From positions 1-55,126 of the forward strand of contig NZ_ASRY01000217.1 in NCBI RefSeq assembly GCF_000520815.1: a stretch of 55,126 nucleotides of DNA, in the 5' to 3' direction. The notes beneath the pieces were generated by a model. The model searched no databases and had not been told where the DNA came from. It saw only the letters and a list, made by a program, of their open reading frames with translations. Positions 40,230 to 48,453 of this stretch are shown in pieces. Every line of letters begins with the position of its first letter. The stretch's first letter is position 1. The stretch comes from Paenibacillus maysiensis. GTDB lineage: Bacteria > Bacillota > Bacilli > Paenibacillales > Paenibacillaceae. A program made the translations under genes and the position numbers.

Positions 40230-40973
40230 GTGGTTGATATTCAGCTTAACGGCCAGAAGTTCGAGGATCTTATAGCCCGACATGGCCGGGATGTGATGTG
40301 GCAAGAGTCCTTTAGGTGCTCCTGTTGTAACTTGGATAGTGGTTCTCCCCTGTATGGCTGTCCTATTTGTGGCGGTACGGGGTTTGTGTACGAGCCGGCT
40401 ATTAAATGCAGGGCGCTGATCCAGAGCGTTACCACAACCAAGGATTATCTTGCCTATGCCGGGATGTTTGAGGTGGGTGACGCTATTATGAGTGTTTCCG
40501 CCAATATGTTAAAGCGTACTGAGTCAGGCGGGTTCGATCTTTCAGGCCGGGAGCCTGTGCCTATGTTTAACATCGGATTTGGAGATATCGTGTCATTGAT
40601 TGACGACGAGGTGAAAACGTCTGATATCTTGGCGCGGGGGACTGAGGTTCGCCAACGCCCACCGGATACGTTGCTAAATCCCAAGGTAACAAAGGTATTA
40701 TCTATTCGTCGTCATGATTTAGACACCGCCACAGTCACCCAGTACGTTGCTGGACAGGATTACGAAGTTGAGGGAGCGACAATCCAATGGATAGGCAATC
40801 AGCCGCCAGAGGGAGCGCAGTATAGCGTCATGTACATGCATCGTCCGGTATATACCGTATATGCCGTACTTCCACGGCCCCGGCATCAAAACGGGCAGGA
40901 CCTACCGCGTGCAGTTGTACTCCGGTACTATCCGGGGGGTGTCCTCCGTGAACATGCTGTCAATTCAGGCTGA
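40230..40973 (+). CDS. Neck/head-completion protein with zinc ribbon (YqbH-like)
   Basis: GTG 40230 directly follows the previous stop and a GGGGGGG site. The 247-residue protein has CSCCNLDSGSPLYGCPICGG near residues 30-49, a four-Cys zinc knuckle, followed by beta-rich sequence. Position fits the stopper or head-completion gene of PBSX-like phages. Confidence 0.65.
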   Translation: MVDIQLNGQKFEDLIARHGRDVMWQESFRCSCCNLDSGSPLYGCPICGGTGFVYEPAIKCRALIQSVTTTKDYLAYAGMFEVGDAIMSVSANMLKRTESGGFDLSGREPVPMFNIGFGDIVSLIDDEVKTSDILARGTEVRQRPPDTLLNPKVTKVLSIRRHDLDTATVTQYVAGQDYEVEGATIQWIGNQPPEGAQYSVMYMHRPVYTVYAVLPRPRHQNGQDLPRAVVLRYYPGGVLREHAVNSG

Positions 40974-41766
40974 CCTTCCGGCACTGGACGATATCATTGC
41001 CCGATTGTCTAATGGACAGCAGTTGCCCTTTACACGGGCTGCCGTTCAGGCTGCTACCACGGAGCTCATACAGGCCACATGGATTCAATACGCATCGGGC
41101 GCACAGGTAAGCTTCAGCGGCGGGAATTTTCGTGTCGGCGTTCAGACTGGCGATTATGTCCGTAGCATTCAGGATGGCCTACGATTCCCCGACGATCTGA
41201 CCGGAGAAGTATTCACCACATCTGCTCACGGTGCAGCGATAGAGTCCGGCCAAGATGCCCGAGATATGAAACCATCCCTTCTAGCATCCCCCAAAGCGAA
41301 GACGGGAGCGAATGGCAAGAAGTATATCACTGTCCCGTTTCGTCATGGCACGCCGGGAGCTGCGACAATGCCCGCCATGCCCAAGTCCATATATGCTCAA
41401 GCCCGGGGCCTTAGCTTTAGCCGGGTTCTTTCGCCTTTGCCTACACGTACCTATAGCTGGGGCGGGCGGATAAAAGAGGACGACACAGGCAAGCGCAGCC
41501 ACACAGGGGCGCATCCGGGGGCGGGCTATACGTGGAAGGCTGGTAAGTATCAAGGACTTGTCAAGATGGGCCAGCCTGGACATACGCAGTACCTTACGTT
41601 CCGGCGGTTGTCCGAGAACTCCAGTAAAAAGAGTTGGATGCGTCCGGCGATCAAGCCGAAGCCGATTCGTAAGGCAGTCATAGAAAACACGCGGGATCAG
41701 GTGCAAGAAATGATTGTACAGGGCTTTCAACAAGATCTGGCCGCTATGGGCTTGGGAGGCGATTAG
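40948..41766 (+). CDS. Neck protein (HK97 gp10-like)
   Basis: GTG 40948 is chosen because GGGGGG (40934-40939) lies eight bases upstream, inside the previous gene; ATG 40954 is also possible. The 272-residue basic protein (DLPALDDIIARLSNGQQLPF, then QDGLRFPDDLTGEVFTTSAH) resembles tail-completion proteins of the gp10 type. It ends EMIVQGFQQDLAAMGLGG, a typical C-terminal helix. Confidence 0.65.
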   Translation: MNMLSIQADLPALDDIIARLSNGQQLPFTRAAVQAATTELIQATWIQYASGAQVSFSGGNFRVGVQTGDYVRSIQDGLRFPDDLTGEVFTTSAHGAAIESGQDARDMKPSLLASPKAKTGANGKKYITVPFRHGTPGAATMPAMPKSIYAQARGLSFSRVLSPLPTRTYSWGGRIKEDDTGKRSHTGAHPGAGYTWKAGKYQGLVKMGQPGHTQYLTFRRLSENSSKKSWMRPAIKPKPIRKAVIENTRDQVQEMIVQGFQQDLAAMGLGGD

Positions 41767-41770
41767 TTAA

Positions 41771-42310
41771 GTGGAGTTCAGTAGCGTTGATGTTAAAGAG
41801 GAATTACTTCAATTCCTGAAAAAAGGATTCAAAGATAGCGCTGTTCGGATGAATGTATTCAAGGCCGATCCGCAAACAGAGACAGAATTACCGTGTGTGG
41901 GCATTAACCGGGTATCTGATAGCGAGGCAGCTCACATCTTGGGTGACTTCGGCGGTGAGGACTTTGATAGGGAGAGTTTAGAGTTTTCGGAGATCCACAG
42001 CACGCATTTTCAGGAATCAATGGAAGTGCGTATTTGGCATACCAACGCAGACGAGCGGGAGAGGGCCTACAGGATATTAAAGGCGCTGCTTATGCTATTC
42101 CGTCCAGTGGCGGTACAAAAAGGCATCTTGAATTTTTCAATGGAAGCTGGCAAAGACGAAAGCGACTTTACTGGACAAGTAGCCCCTTTCCCTGTTTATT
42201 GGGCCAGTATCGTTATTACGTATCTCAATCCACTTGACGTACAAACCACAGAGCATGTGGATGCAATCAGTGGGTTTACCGTGAAGGGAGGTTTGAGCAT
42301 TGGCGGATGA
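41771..42310 (+). CDS. Tail terminator-like protein
   Basis: GTG 41771 follows GGGAGG. The 179-residue protein has FLKKGFKDSAVRMNVFKADP, ESMEVRIWHTNADERERAYR and a final strand PVYWASIVITYLNPLDVQ, a layout seen in the ring proteins that stop tail-tube growth. It overlaps the next start by 11 bp. Function inferred from position and length. Confidence 0.6.
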   Translation: MEFSSVDVKEELLQFLKKGFKDSAVRMNVFKADPQTETELPCVGINRVSDSEAAHILGDFGGEDFDRESLEFSEIHSTHFQESMEVRIWHTNADERERAYRILKALLMLFRPVAVQKGILNFSMEAGKDESDFTGQVAPFPVYWASIVITYLNPLDVQTTEHVDAISGFTVKGGLSIGG

Positions 42311-42548
42311 AATTGAAAAAAAGGACGAGCAGAATGTGCCAGCTCCTAAGACTGAACCAGTCAAAAAGACGGAAGCTGCAAATGCACTTGTAACGCTGGA
42401 TGATTATTTATCCCGCGTGCAGGTGCATATGGGGCTGGTAGCGAGCTTCCGCTTTGAGGCACGCAGCAAGCCGGAATTGCTGCAAGACAAGACGGACGAA
42501 CAGTGGGCGAAAGCCTTCCGTTTGCAGTCCGAAACGCAATATGAATAG
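42300..42548 (+). CDS. Small late phage protein, 82 aa
   Basis: TTG 42300 lies nine bases after AAGGGAGG. The product starts MADEIEKKDEQNVPAPKTEP, an acidic/Pro-rich leader, then YLSRVQVHMGLVASFRFEAR and DKTDEQWAKAFRLQSETQYE. It precedes the sheath gene, like XkdJ-region proteins; role unknown. Confidence 0.65.
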   Translation: MADEIEKKDEQNVPAPKTEPVKKTEAANALVTLDDYLSRVQVHMGLVASFRFEARSKPELLQDKTDEQWAKAFRLQSETQYE

Positions 42549-42558
42549 GAGGTAAGCC

Positions 42559-43662
42559 ATGAGCATTAATATTTCTTTTGGTGGTGCAACCATCAAGCGG
42601 ACCGGGGCTAACTCCGTTGTAGATTCTGCTGGAATGACTCCTGTGACACTAGGGAGTAACAAGGTGCTGGCAATGATCGGCGTCCCTCCAGCGGGAAGTA
42701 AACTGCCAATGGATAGTGTGTCATACTTCAACGATCCTAAAATTGCCGCCGCTACTATTGGCGAGGGTGAATTACTGGAGGTTATGAAGGTAGCTTGGCG
42801 GAAAGGCGCAGACCTTATTGGTGTCGCTCCTGCTAAAATCACAGCCCCCGCTACTGCACCAACAGACACCGAATGGCAAACGGCTATTGATCTTTTACAG
42901 ACCGAGGATGTGGCGGGAATTATCCCTCTCACAACACAGCCAGCAATCTGGGCCAAAGTCGACACTCATGTTGAATTTATGTCCAGCGTCAAGAATCGGA
43001 AGCGCCGCCGCGCATTTTATGGACATAAGCCAGGAGCGACAATTGCAGAGATTAAAGATTTGGCTTTGGGAATCCCGACCGAACGGGGGTTGCTGGTCAC
43101 GCCATGCCCACTTGTGGCTGATGCCGACGGTAACAAAGTTGTTAAACCGGGTTATTTTATGGCGGCGGCAGTCGCTGGTATATGGGCCGGACAACCTTCA
43201 CAAGAGCCTGTTACGTATAAACTTGTCAAGTTTGACGGCTTGGAAAAAATTTATATCGGTCTGGAGATCGAAGAACTGCTGGAAGCCCACATTTGTCCTG
43301 TAGAACAGGTTAAAAATGTGGGCTTCCGTATTGTTCAGGGTACAACACTTTCCTCAAGTAATGATCTGACCAAGGCGGAACTTTCTGTCGCAACACTCGC
43401 AGATGATATGAGCGCAAATGTCGAGACGTATTTCGAGAACAAATACGTCGGACAAGCTGGGGTGAAGGGGATCGAGGTAACCATTTATAACGATTTGATG
43501 TCGTTACTTCAAGAGTTTGTTAAAAACAATTGGCTAACTGGATTTGTGCCGGAGTCCACGAAAGTAACCAGAAACGGAACAGCATTTTGGCTGGATTGGG
43601 AAGGCGTGCCGACGTTGCCAATTAACAATTTTCTTATTACATCACACTTCAACTTGAAATAA
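42559..43662 (+). CDS. Contractile tail sheath protein (XkdK-like)
   Basis: ATG 42559 follows AGGAGG. The 367-residue protein has the sheath signatures: a variable N-terminal domain with AMIGVPPAGSKLPM, a central GATIAEIKDLALGI and RGLLVTPCPLVADADG, and the conserved C-terminal core with FRIVQGTTLSSSNDLTKAEL and IEVTIYNDLMSLLQEFVKN. Polymerised around the tube, it contracts to drive the tube through the cell wall. It is on the short side for sheath proteins. Confidence 0.88.
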   Translation: MSINISFGGATIKRTGANSVVDSAGMTPVTLGSNKVLAMIGVPPAGSKLPMDSVSYFNDPKIAAATIGEGELLEVMKVAWRKGADLIGVAPAKITAPATAPTDTEWQTAIDLLQTEDVAGIIPLTTQPAIWAKVDTHVEFMSSVKNRKRRRAFYGHKPGATIAEIKDLALGIPTERGLLVTPCPLVADADGNKVVKPGYFMAAAVAGIWAGQPSQEPVTYKLVKFDGLEKIYIGLEIEELLEAHICPVEQVKNVGFRIVQGTTLSSSNDLTKAELSVATLADDMSANVETYFENKYVGQAGVKGIEVTIYNDLMSLLQEFVKNNWLTGFVPESTKVTRNGTAFWLDWEGVPTLPINNFLITSHFNLK

Positions 43663-43679
43663 GAAAGGGGGAATAAGCT

Positions 43680-44114
43680 TTGAGTATTGTAAAAGACCAG
43701 CCAGCTCACGCCGGGCATACAGTGCGACTTAAAATAGGTGGCGTTGAAGTTGGTCGAGCACAGAGGATCAGTGGTCGGCGTAGTTTTGGCACAGAAAATC
43801 AGTATCAAATTGGCTCCATTCTTCCTCAAGAGTCGGTTCCTCTTAAAGTTGAGGGATCTGTCACACTGGAGAAGTATCGTATTCGTAAAAAATCACTAGC
43901 CGAGTTGGAACTATCTGCTTATGGTGCAGACATCCTCACCATGAATGTTATTGATATTGAAATCACGGATAAATACACAAATGACATTGTTATCGTATAT
44001 CGAAGCTGCACTTTGCAGGAATCGTCTGAGGAATTTAGTGCAAATGCGATGTCTTCAGAAACGTCAACTTGGTTGTTTTTGTCGTCTGATTTTGGTACAC
44101 CGATCACGGAATAA
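43680..44114 (+). CDS. Tail tube protein (XkdM-like)
   Basis: TTG 43680 follows AAAGGGGGAATA. The 144-residue protein MSIVKDQPAHAGHTVRLKIG has a beta-barrel pattern (SVPLKVEGSVTLEKYRIRKK, LTMNVIDIEITDKYTND) typical of contractile-phage tube proteins, which stack as hexamers inside the sheath. The next gene is separated by a strong terminator. Confidence 0.87.
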   Translation: MSIVKDQPAHAGHTVRLKIGGVEVGRAQRISGRRSFGTENQYQIGSILPQESVPLKVEGSVTLEKYRIRKKSLAELELSAYGADILTMNVIDIEITDKYTNDIVIVYRSCTLQESSEEFSANAMSSETSTWLFLSSDFGTPITE

Positions 44115-44124
44115 TTTTAAATCA

Positions 44125-44150
44125 AGTCCTCTCTTTAGGAGAGGACTTTT
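44125..44150 (+). terminator. Perfect terminator inside the tail operon
   Basis: AGTCCTCTC (44125-44133), loop TTTAG, GAGAGGACT (44139-44147), then TTTTAT. It separates sheath/tube from the chaperone and tape-measure genes and probably lowers expression downstream. The next ribosome site (AAAGGAGACGATT) begins 15 bases later. Confidence 0.85.
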
Positions 44151-44177
44151 ATATTTCAATTTAAAGGAGACGATTAT

Positions 44178-44645
44178 ATGTCGGAAAATCTTACTGAACA
44201 ACAAAAGGCAGTGCTTGAGGCTGTTAAAACGGCAGAAAGGGTGCGTGCTGGTGGAGAGTTGAAGGAAGGCGAGCTTTTGGATTTTAACTCGTCGGAAGGT
44301 AATCACTATACAGGCGTGCTTGTGTTTAAAAAACTTACCGTCGCTGAAGTTATGAGGGCTGGGGCGATTAAATCAGAGATGTTGAGAGAGGCTGGAGTGC
44401 AAGATGTTCAACTGGTTGATACTGATGTCCATTTTATGGCTCATGTGGTTTCATTTCTTGAAGTGGCTCTGGCGAAACGACCTGAATGTCTCTTGAAACT
44501 TAAAGAAATCACTGAGCCTGACCTGTTGTACCACGTTTACGGAAAGTATCAGGTATGGGAGGCATCATTTCGCAAGGACTTTCGAAACACACCTGAAGAC
44601 AATAGCAAAGCTACCGCAGGAGAGGAAACTTTGGATACTCCGTAA
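44178..44645 (+). CDS. Tail assembly chaperone (XkdN-like, gpG counterpart)
   Basis: ATG 44178 follows AAAGGAGAC. The 155-residue protein has KKLTVAEVMRAGAIKSEMLR and HVVSFLEVALAKRPECLLKL and ends in a polar tail (EDNSKATAGEETLDTP). In tailed phages the chaperone is made in two forms by programmed frameshifting near the 3' end. A second open frame starts here before the stop and continues into the next gene. Confidence 0.82.
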   Translation: MSENLTEQQKAVLEAVKTAERVRAGGELKEGELLDFNSSEGNHYTGVLVFKKLTVAEVMRAGAIKSEMLREAGVQDVQLVDTDVHFMAHVVSFLEVALAKRPECLLKLKEITEPDLLYHVYGKYQVWEASFRKDFRNTPEDNSKATAGEETLDTP

Positions 44646-44649
44646 ATAC

Positions 44650-44895
44650 GTGTACGGCGGACTTCCCCCAACTGATCCACGCATATTGGCTATGACCGAG
44701 GAACAGATTGACTTGGAGTTTGAACACATGGAGATAGACCGAAAAGCGCGCGATGGCAAGAGTGAGGAATATGAGGACCCCGATTTTGACGAATGGGCAA
44801 GGGAGACTGAAGAGATGGACAGTAAGTTGTCCTATGACTATTCATCGCCCCAAACTCCTGCTGAAGACCTGGACGATTGGGAAGACGTCGAATAG
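44650..44895 (+). CDS. Tail chaperone frameshift extension (gpGT counterpart)
   Basis: The annotated start is GTG 44650, but no ribosome site precedes it. The same frame is open back into the chaperone gene, where it reads LPQERKLWILRKYVYGGLPP, a sequence typical of the T part of G-T fusions. It continues TDPRILAMTEEQIDLEFEHM and an acidic tail. The frame is +1 (equal to -2) relative to the chaperone. GGAGAG (44619-44624) allows a tRNA on GAG to re-pair after a -2 slip; +1 slipping at the stop is an alternative. Confidence 0.75.
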   Translation: MYGGLPPTDPRILAMTEEQIDLEFEHMEIDRKARDGKSEEYEDPDFDEWARETEEMDSKLSYDYSSPQTPAEDLDDWEDVE

Positions 44896-44910
44896 AAAGG
44901 AGGGAGTATT

Positions 44911-47900
44911 TTGGCAGTAGAACAAACCATTCGCGTATCTGCGAAGGGGGAATTTAGTCAGCTCCAACGCGGCTTGAAACAGCTCCAGCAGGATCTTAAA
45001 GGTGTTGCTGGTGTAGTAGACAAAGGAGCCGGAAAAGGCGGCTTTTTTGATGAAAAACAACTCCGGGCCTTGGATATTTACAAAGGTCGCTTCCTTGGAA
45101 CTATGCGTGAGTTGGATGCAGAGTTTCGTAAGCAGAACGGCGTGGTGGATTCTCTTTATTCCAAGCTTCAAGGTGCACAACGCGGAGAACGTGAGGAAAT
45201 AAAAAAGACCATTCAACAACGCGAACGGCAGTTGGATGTTATCCGCAAAGAACTAATGGCTACCGAACGACTTTACAACCAACGATACAGAGAATCCGGC
45301 GGCTACCGTTCATCTTCCTCTTCTTCCAGTACATCTGGTCGGTCTGGTAGTTCAGGCGACAGTGACAATGCGAGTGGGGGCGCTAGTCGTCTTGCTGGCG
45401 GCGCACTATCTAGTGTATTAGGAGCTGGTAAATTCGCCTTGGGATTGGTTGGCCTAAGCAGCATTGCAGGACTGGCAACACAAGCCTATAGCTCCGCATA
45501 TGCCCGTTCTGTAAACTCGTTGGACCTGGCGCAGCGTATGCGCGGACAAGCCGGATGGAATGGTCAGGCAACCGATATGTGGGACCATGCTTCCTCGGTC
45601 GGCCGTGCTGATCGGATGGGTTACAGCGCAGCAGAATCTTGGGGATTCTTGGATCAATACAGCCGAACCGCTGGTAATATAAGCGCTGATCAGCAGAGTG
45701 GGCTTCTTAAATTTGGCCGTGCATACGGACTGGATACATCCGAAGTGGCTAGTACCGCCGGGACCAACCGTGCTTCAGGCGGTATGCAGACTCCAAAGGG
45801 GTTTGCGGATGCCATTGCGGGTAGTGTGGCAAAGTCGGGCATGACTCCACGTATTATCGAGGTCATGGAAACCAACAACACTCTTCTGCAGCAGATGAAC
45901 ACCACGCTAAAAGACGGCAGCTCCAAACAGATTTTAGCCTATCAAACCACGCTGGACCGCATCGGTACCGAGAAAGGCATGATGCAGTTAACGGGCGCTC
46001 AGGGCGGTAACCTTATCGGCGGCTTGGGTGGTATCTTTCAGCCGGGTAACGACAACTGGAAGTGGATGGGCGTTCAAGCGCTACGGCAATATAACCCTAA
46101 AAAGTATGGCAGCATGGACCTGTTCGGGCTGGAAGAATCTTTTGAAGACGGCCTTATGAACAGCGATAACGTCCCTGCTATGGCTAAGTATGTTAAGTCC
46201 CAAACAGGCGGTAATGAAAAACTTACAAAGCGTATTATGCAGCGTTGGCTTACAGACGGTGGCTTTGCTGCAACTAAGAGGGAAGCAAGCGAATTTTACG
46301 ACGCTACTAATGGCCTTTCTGTTTTTAATCCTGACCAGCTCAAGGCTTTGGAAAATGGCAGCATTGATTCAGGCGCGAAATATGATACCGAGCGTCAAGG
46401 AGCCAAAGGACAAGGTTACATGGACACAGATGCCCGTTTTGAACATGCTTTGGAGCAAGCCGGGGGTAAGCTGGTCGATATCGTTATGGGCGTTAAAGAG
46501 GGAGCCACAACCGTTATAGAGGCTATCCAAAACGGTACTGGAACCGGAAACGGTATACTTGATTCCATACTTAAATTCATGAACGATAATTTGAAGGGTT
46601 TAGCAACTACCGACGCATTAGGTAACTTGGGATCGGCGCTGTCAGAAGTATTAAGCGGCAAAAAGGACCTCTTCGAAAGTCTGTTTGGCGGAAAAAAGAC
46701 CGTAGCAGCCAATGCAACAGACGGCATTTCTTTTGCCACCCCACAACAACGGACCCAATATTTACGGGAGCTACAACGTGAGCAAAGCAATAAAGCGAAC
46801 AGTGTTGAATCTGAAGGTGCTGCCCTGTACGAACGAGCCAAAAACGGTGAGAAGCTTACTGATGCACAGATGCAAAAAGTGTACTTGTACAATACAAAGC
46901 ACTTTAGCAATGGAAAACAGGCTGGGACAATCCCGAAGTCTGTTGTTGATAGTGGGGCTGATGTAACATCGGGCTTTTTCCAACAATTATTACAGATTCC
47001 CATGAATGAATTTTTTGGCGGGTCTGGTGATAGCGATATTGGTCGTATGCCTGATCAGGTAACTCGCAATGTTGAGGATATGTCCACAATCGGCCAAAAC
47101 AAATTCAGGCAAATGGATCGGACGACTAGTGACATGGCCGCTGATGCTGCGACAAAATACATGTCTATGGAACGCAACAGCAGCAGCCTATTAGACAAGA
47201 CGGTATGGATTTTCAGGAACATGTTGTACACCGTGCAAAACGGTACCGCTGATATGCTGGCTGAGTTCCAAAGTCTACGAAGTTCGCTATCAGCTTCTAA
47301 TGGTGGCGGCGGTTTAACGGCTATGGGAAATGGTTTCAGCATTTCTTCCAAGATAACGGCCATGAGCGGGATCAGTGCCGAACAGCTTAACAAAAAGTTG
47401 GGCGGTGTGCTTGCGGGCAAAGGTGCTCAATTTGTACAGGCTGGCTTGCAGTTCGGCATTGATCCGGCTGCATTGGCGGCTATATCTATGCATGAAACTG
47501 GGAACGGTACATCACCAGCATCCCGAAATCGTCATAATGTGGGCGGTATGATGGGTGCTAATGGCCTTATGAACTTTGCAAGCATAGATGATGGAATAAC
47601 AGCTATGGCCCGTAACTTGAAAGTTAATTATGCAGATAAGGGTATTGACACCATTGAGGGTGTTCAGCGCAAATATGCTCCAGTAGGAGCGCGAAACGAT
47701 CCTGATAATCTAAATAACAACTGGTCCAAAGGCGTTGTGAAATTTATGAACGACCTTACTGGTGGCGTGTCTACCGGATCAGGTAGTGGATTCTTTAATA
47801 ACTGGCAAGGACGCATTACCAGTAAATTTGGTCAGCAAGAAGGCTTCCGCAAGAAGGCTCACGGCGGCTTGGACATAAAGGGTGCGCAAGGCGATCAGCT

Positions 47901-48453
47901 TCAGGCGCTTACAGGCGGAACGGTCTCCTTTGTGAAAATGGATGATGGAGGTCCGTTAGATTCGGATGGTAAGAAAAATACCCGAGGTGGCGGAACGGAA
48001 GTCGGCATAAAAATGTCTGATGGCAGTACCTACTTTTATAGTCATTTGTCCGCTGTTAACCCCGGATTGAGAACCGGGCAGACGGTGAGCACAGGGGATT
48101 TTATTGGGAATGTTGGTGGCACACCTGGAGTAGCAGGTAGTGGAAGCAGCACGACTGGCAGCCACTTACACCTGGGCTATATGAATAGTTCAGGTAAGCT
48201 AATGAACCCTGTGGACTTATTGAATTCTTTAGGGGCTGGGGACAGCGATATCGGGTACATGTCTGCTGCATCGAGTCCGAAGGAGATCCGGCACAAGTCT
48301 GAAGTCACAGTAAATCTGAATATAAGTGGCGAAGGTGCGAAGGTGTTGAACGCTGCTACACAATCGCAAATTGAGAAGATTGTAAAACGAGTAGTTGCGG
48401 ATCACGAGAGACAGAAACTCCGCATGTCTCCAACAAGGGCGGGATACGCATGA
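44911..48453 (+). CDS. Tape measure protein with glucosaminidase-like and M23 peptidase domains
   Basis: TTG 44911 follows AAAGGAGGG. The 1180-residue protein starts with a coiled coil (about 8-130), has a Ser/Gly-rich linker (about 130-165) and a hydrophobic segment (FALGLVGLSSIAGLA). A glucosaminidase/lysozyme-like domain lies at about 840-953 (FGIDPAALAAISMHETGNGT). An M23 endopeptidase follows at about 963-1100 with the zinc ligands in AHGGLD (His983 region) and SHLHLG. It sets tail length and probably opens peptidoglycan during injection. Confidence 0.9.
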   Translation: MAVEQTIRVSAKGEFSQLQRGLKQLQQDLKGVAGVVDKGAGKGGFFDEKQLRALDIYKGRFLGTMRELDAEFRKQNGVVDSLYSKLQGAQRGEREEIKKTIQQRERQLDVIRKELMATERLYNQRYRESGGYRSSSSSSSTSGRSGSSGDSDNASGGASRLAGGALSSVLGAGKFALGLVGLSSIAGLATQAYSSAYARSVNSLDLAQRMRGQAGWNGQATDMWDHASSVGRADRMGYSAAESWGFLDQYSRTAGNISADQQSGLLKFGRAYGLDTSEVASTAGTNRASGGMQTPKGFADAIAGSVAKSGMTPRIIEVMETNNTLLQQMNTTLKDGSSKQILAYQTTLDRIGTEKGMMQLTGAQGGNLIGGLGGIFQPGNDNWKWMGVQALRQYNPKKYGSMDLFGLEESFEDGLMNSDNVPAMAKYVKSQTGGNEKLTKRIMQRWLTDGGFAATKREASEFYDATNGLSVFNPDQLKALENGSIDSGAKYDTERQGAKGQGYMDTDARFEHALEQAGGKLVDIVMGVKEGATTVIEAIQNGTGTGNGILDSILKFMNDNLKGLATTDALGNLGSALSEVLSGKKDLFESLFGGKKTVAANATDGISFATPQQRTQYLRELQREQSNKANSVESEGAALYERAKNGEKLTDAQMQKVYLYNTKHFSNGKQAGTIPKSVVDSGADVTSGFFQQLLQIPMNEFFGGSGDSDIGRMPDQVTRNVEDMSTIGQNKFRQMDRTTSDMAADAATKYMSMERNSSSLLDKTVWIFRNMLYTVQNGTADMLAEFQSLRSSLSASNGGGGLTAMGNGFSISSKITAMSGISAEQLNKKLGGVLAGKGAQFVQAGLQFGIDPAALAAISMHETGNGTSPASRNRHNVGGMMGANGLMNFASIDDGITAMARNLKVNYADKGIDTIEGVQRKYAPVGARNDPDNLNNNWSKGVVKFMNDLTGGVSTGSGSGFFNNWQGRITSKFGQQEGFRKKAHGGLDIKGAQGDQLQALTGGTVSFVKMDDGGPLDSDGKKNTRGGGTEVGIKMSDGSTYFYSHLSAVNPGLRTGQTVSTGDFIGNVGGTPGVAGSGSSTTGSHLHLGYMNSSGKLMNPVDLLNSLGAGDSDIGYMSAASSPKEIRHKSEVTVNLNISGEGAKVLNAATQSQIEKIVKRVVADHERQKLRMSPTRAGYA

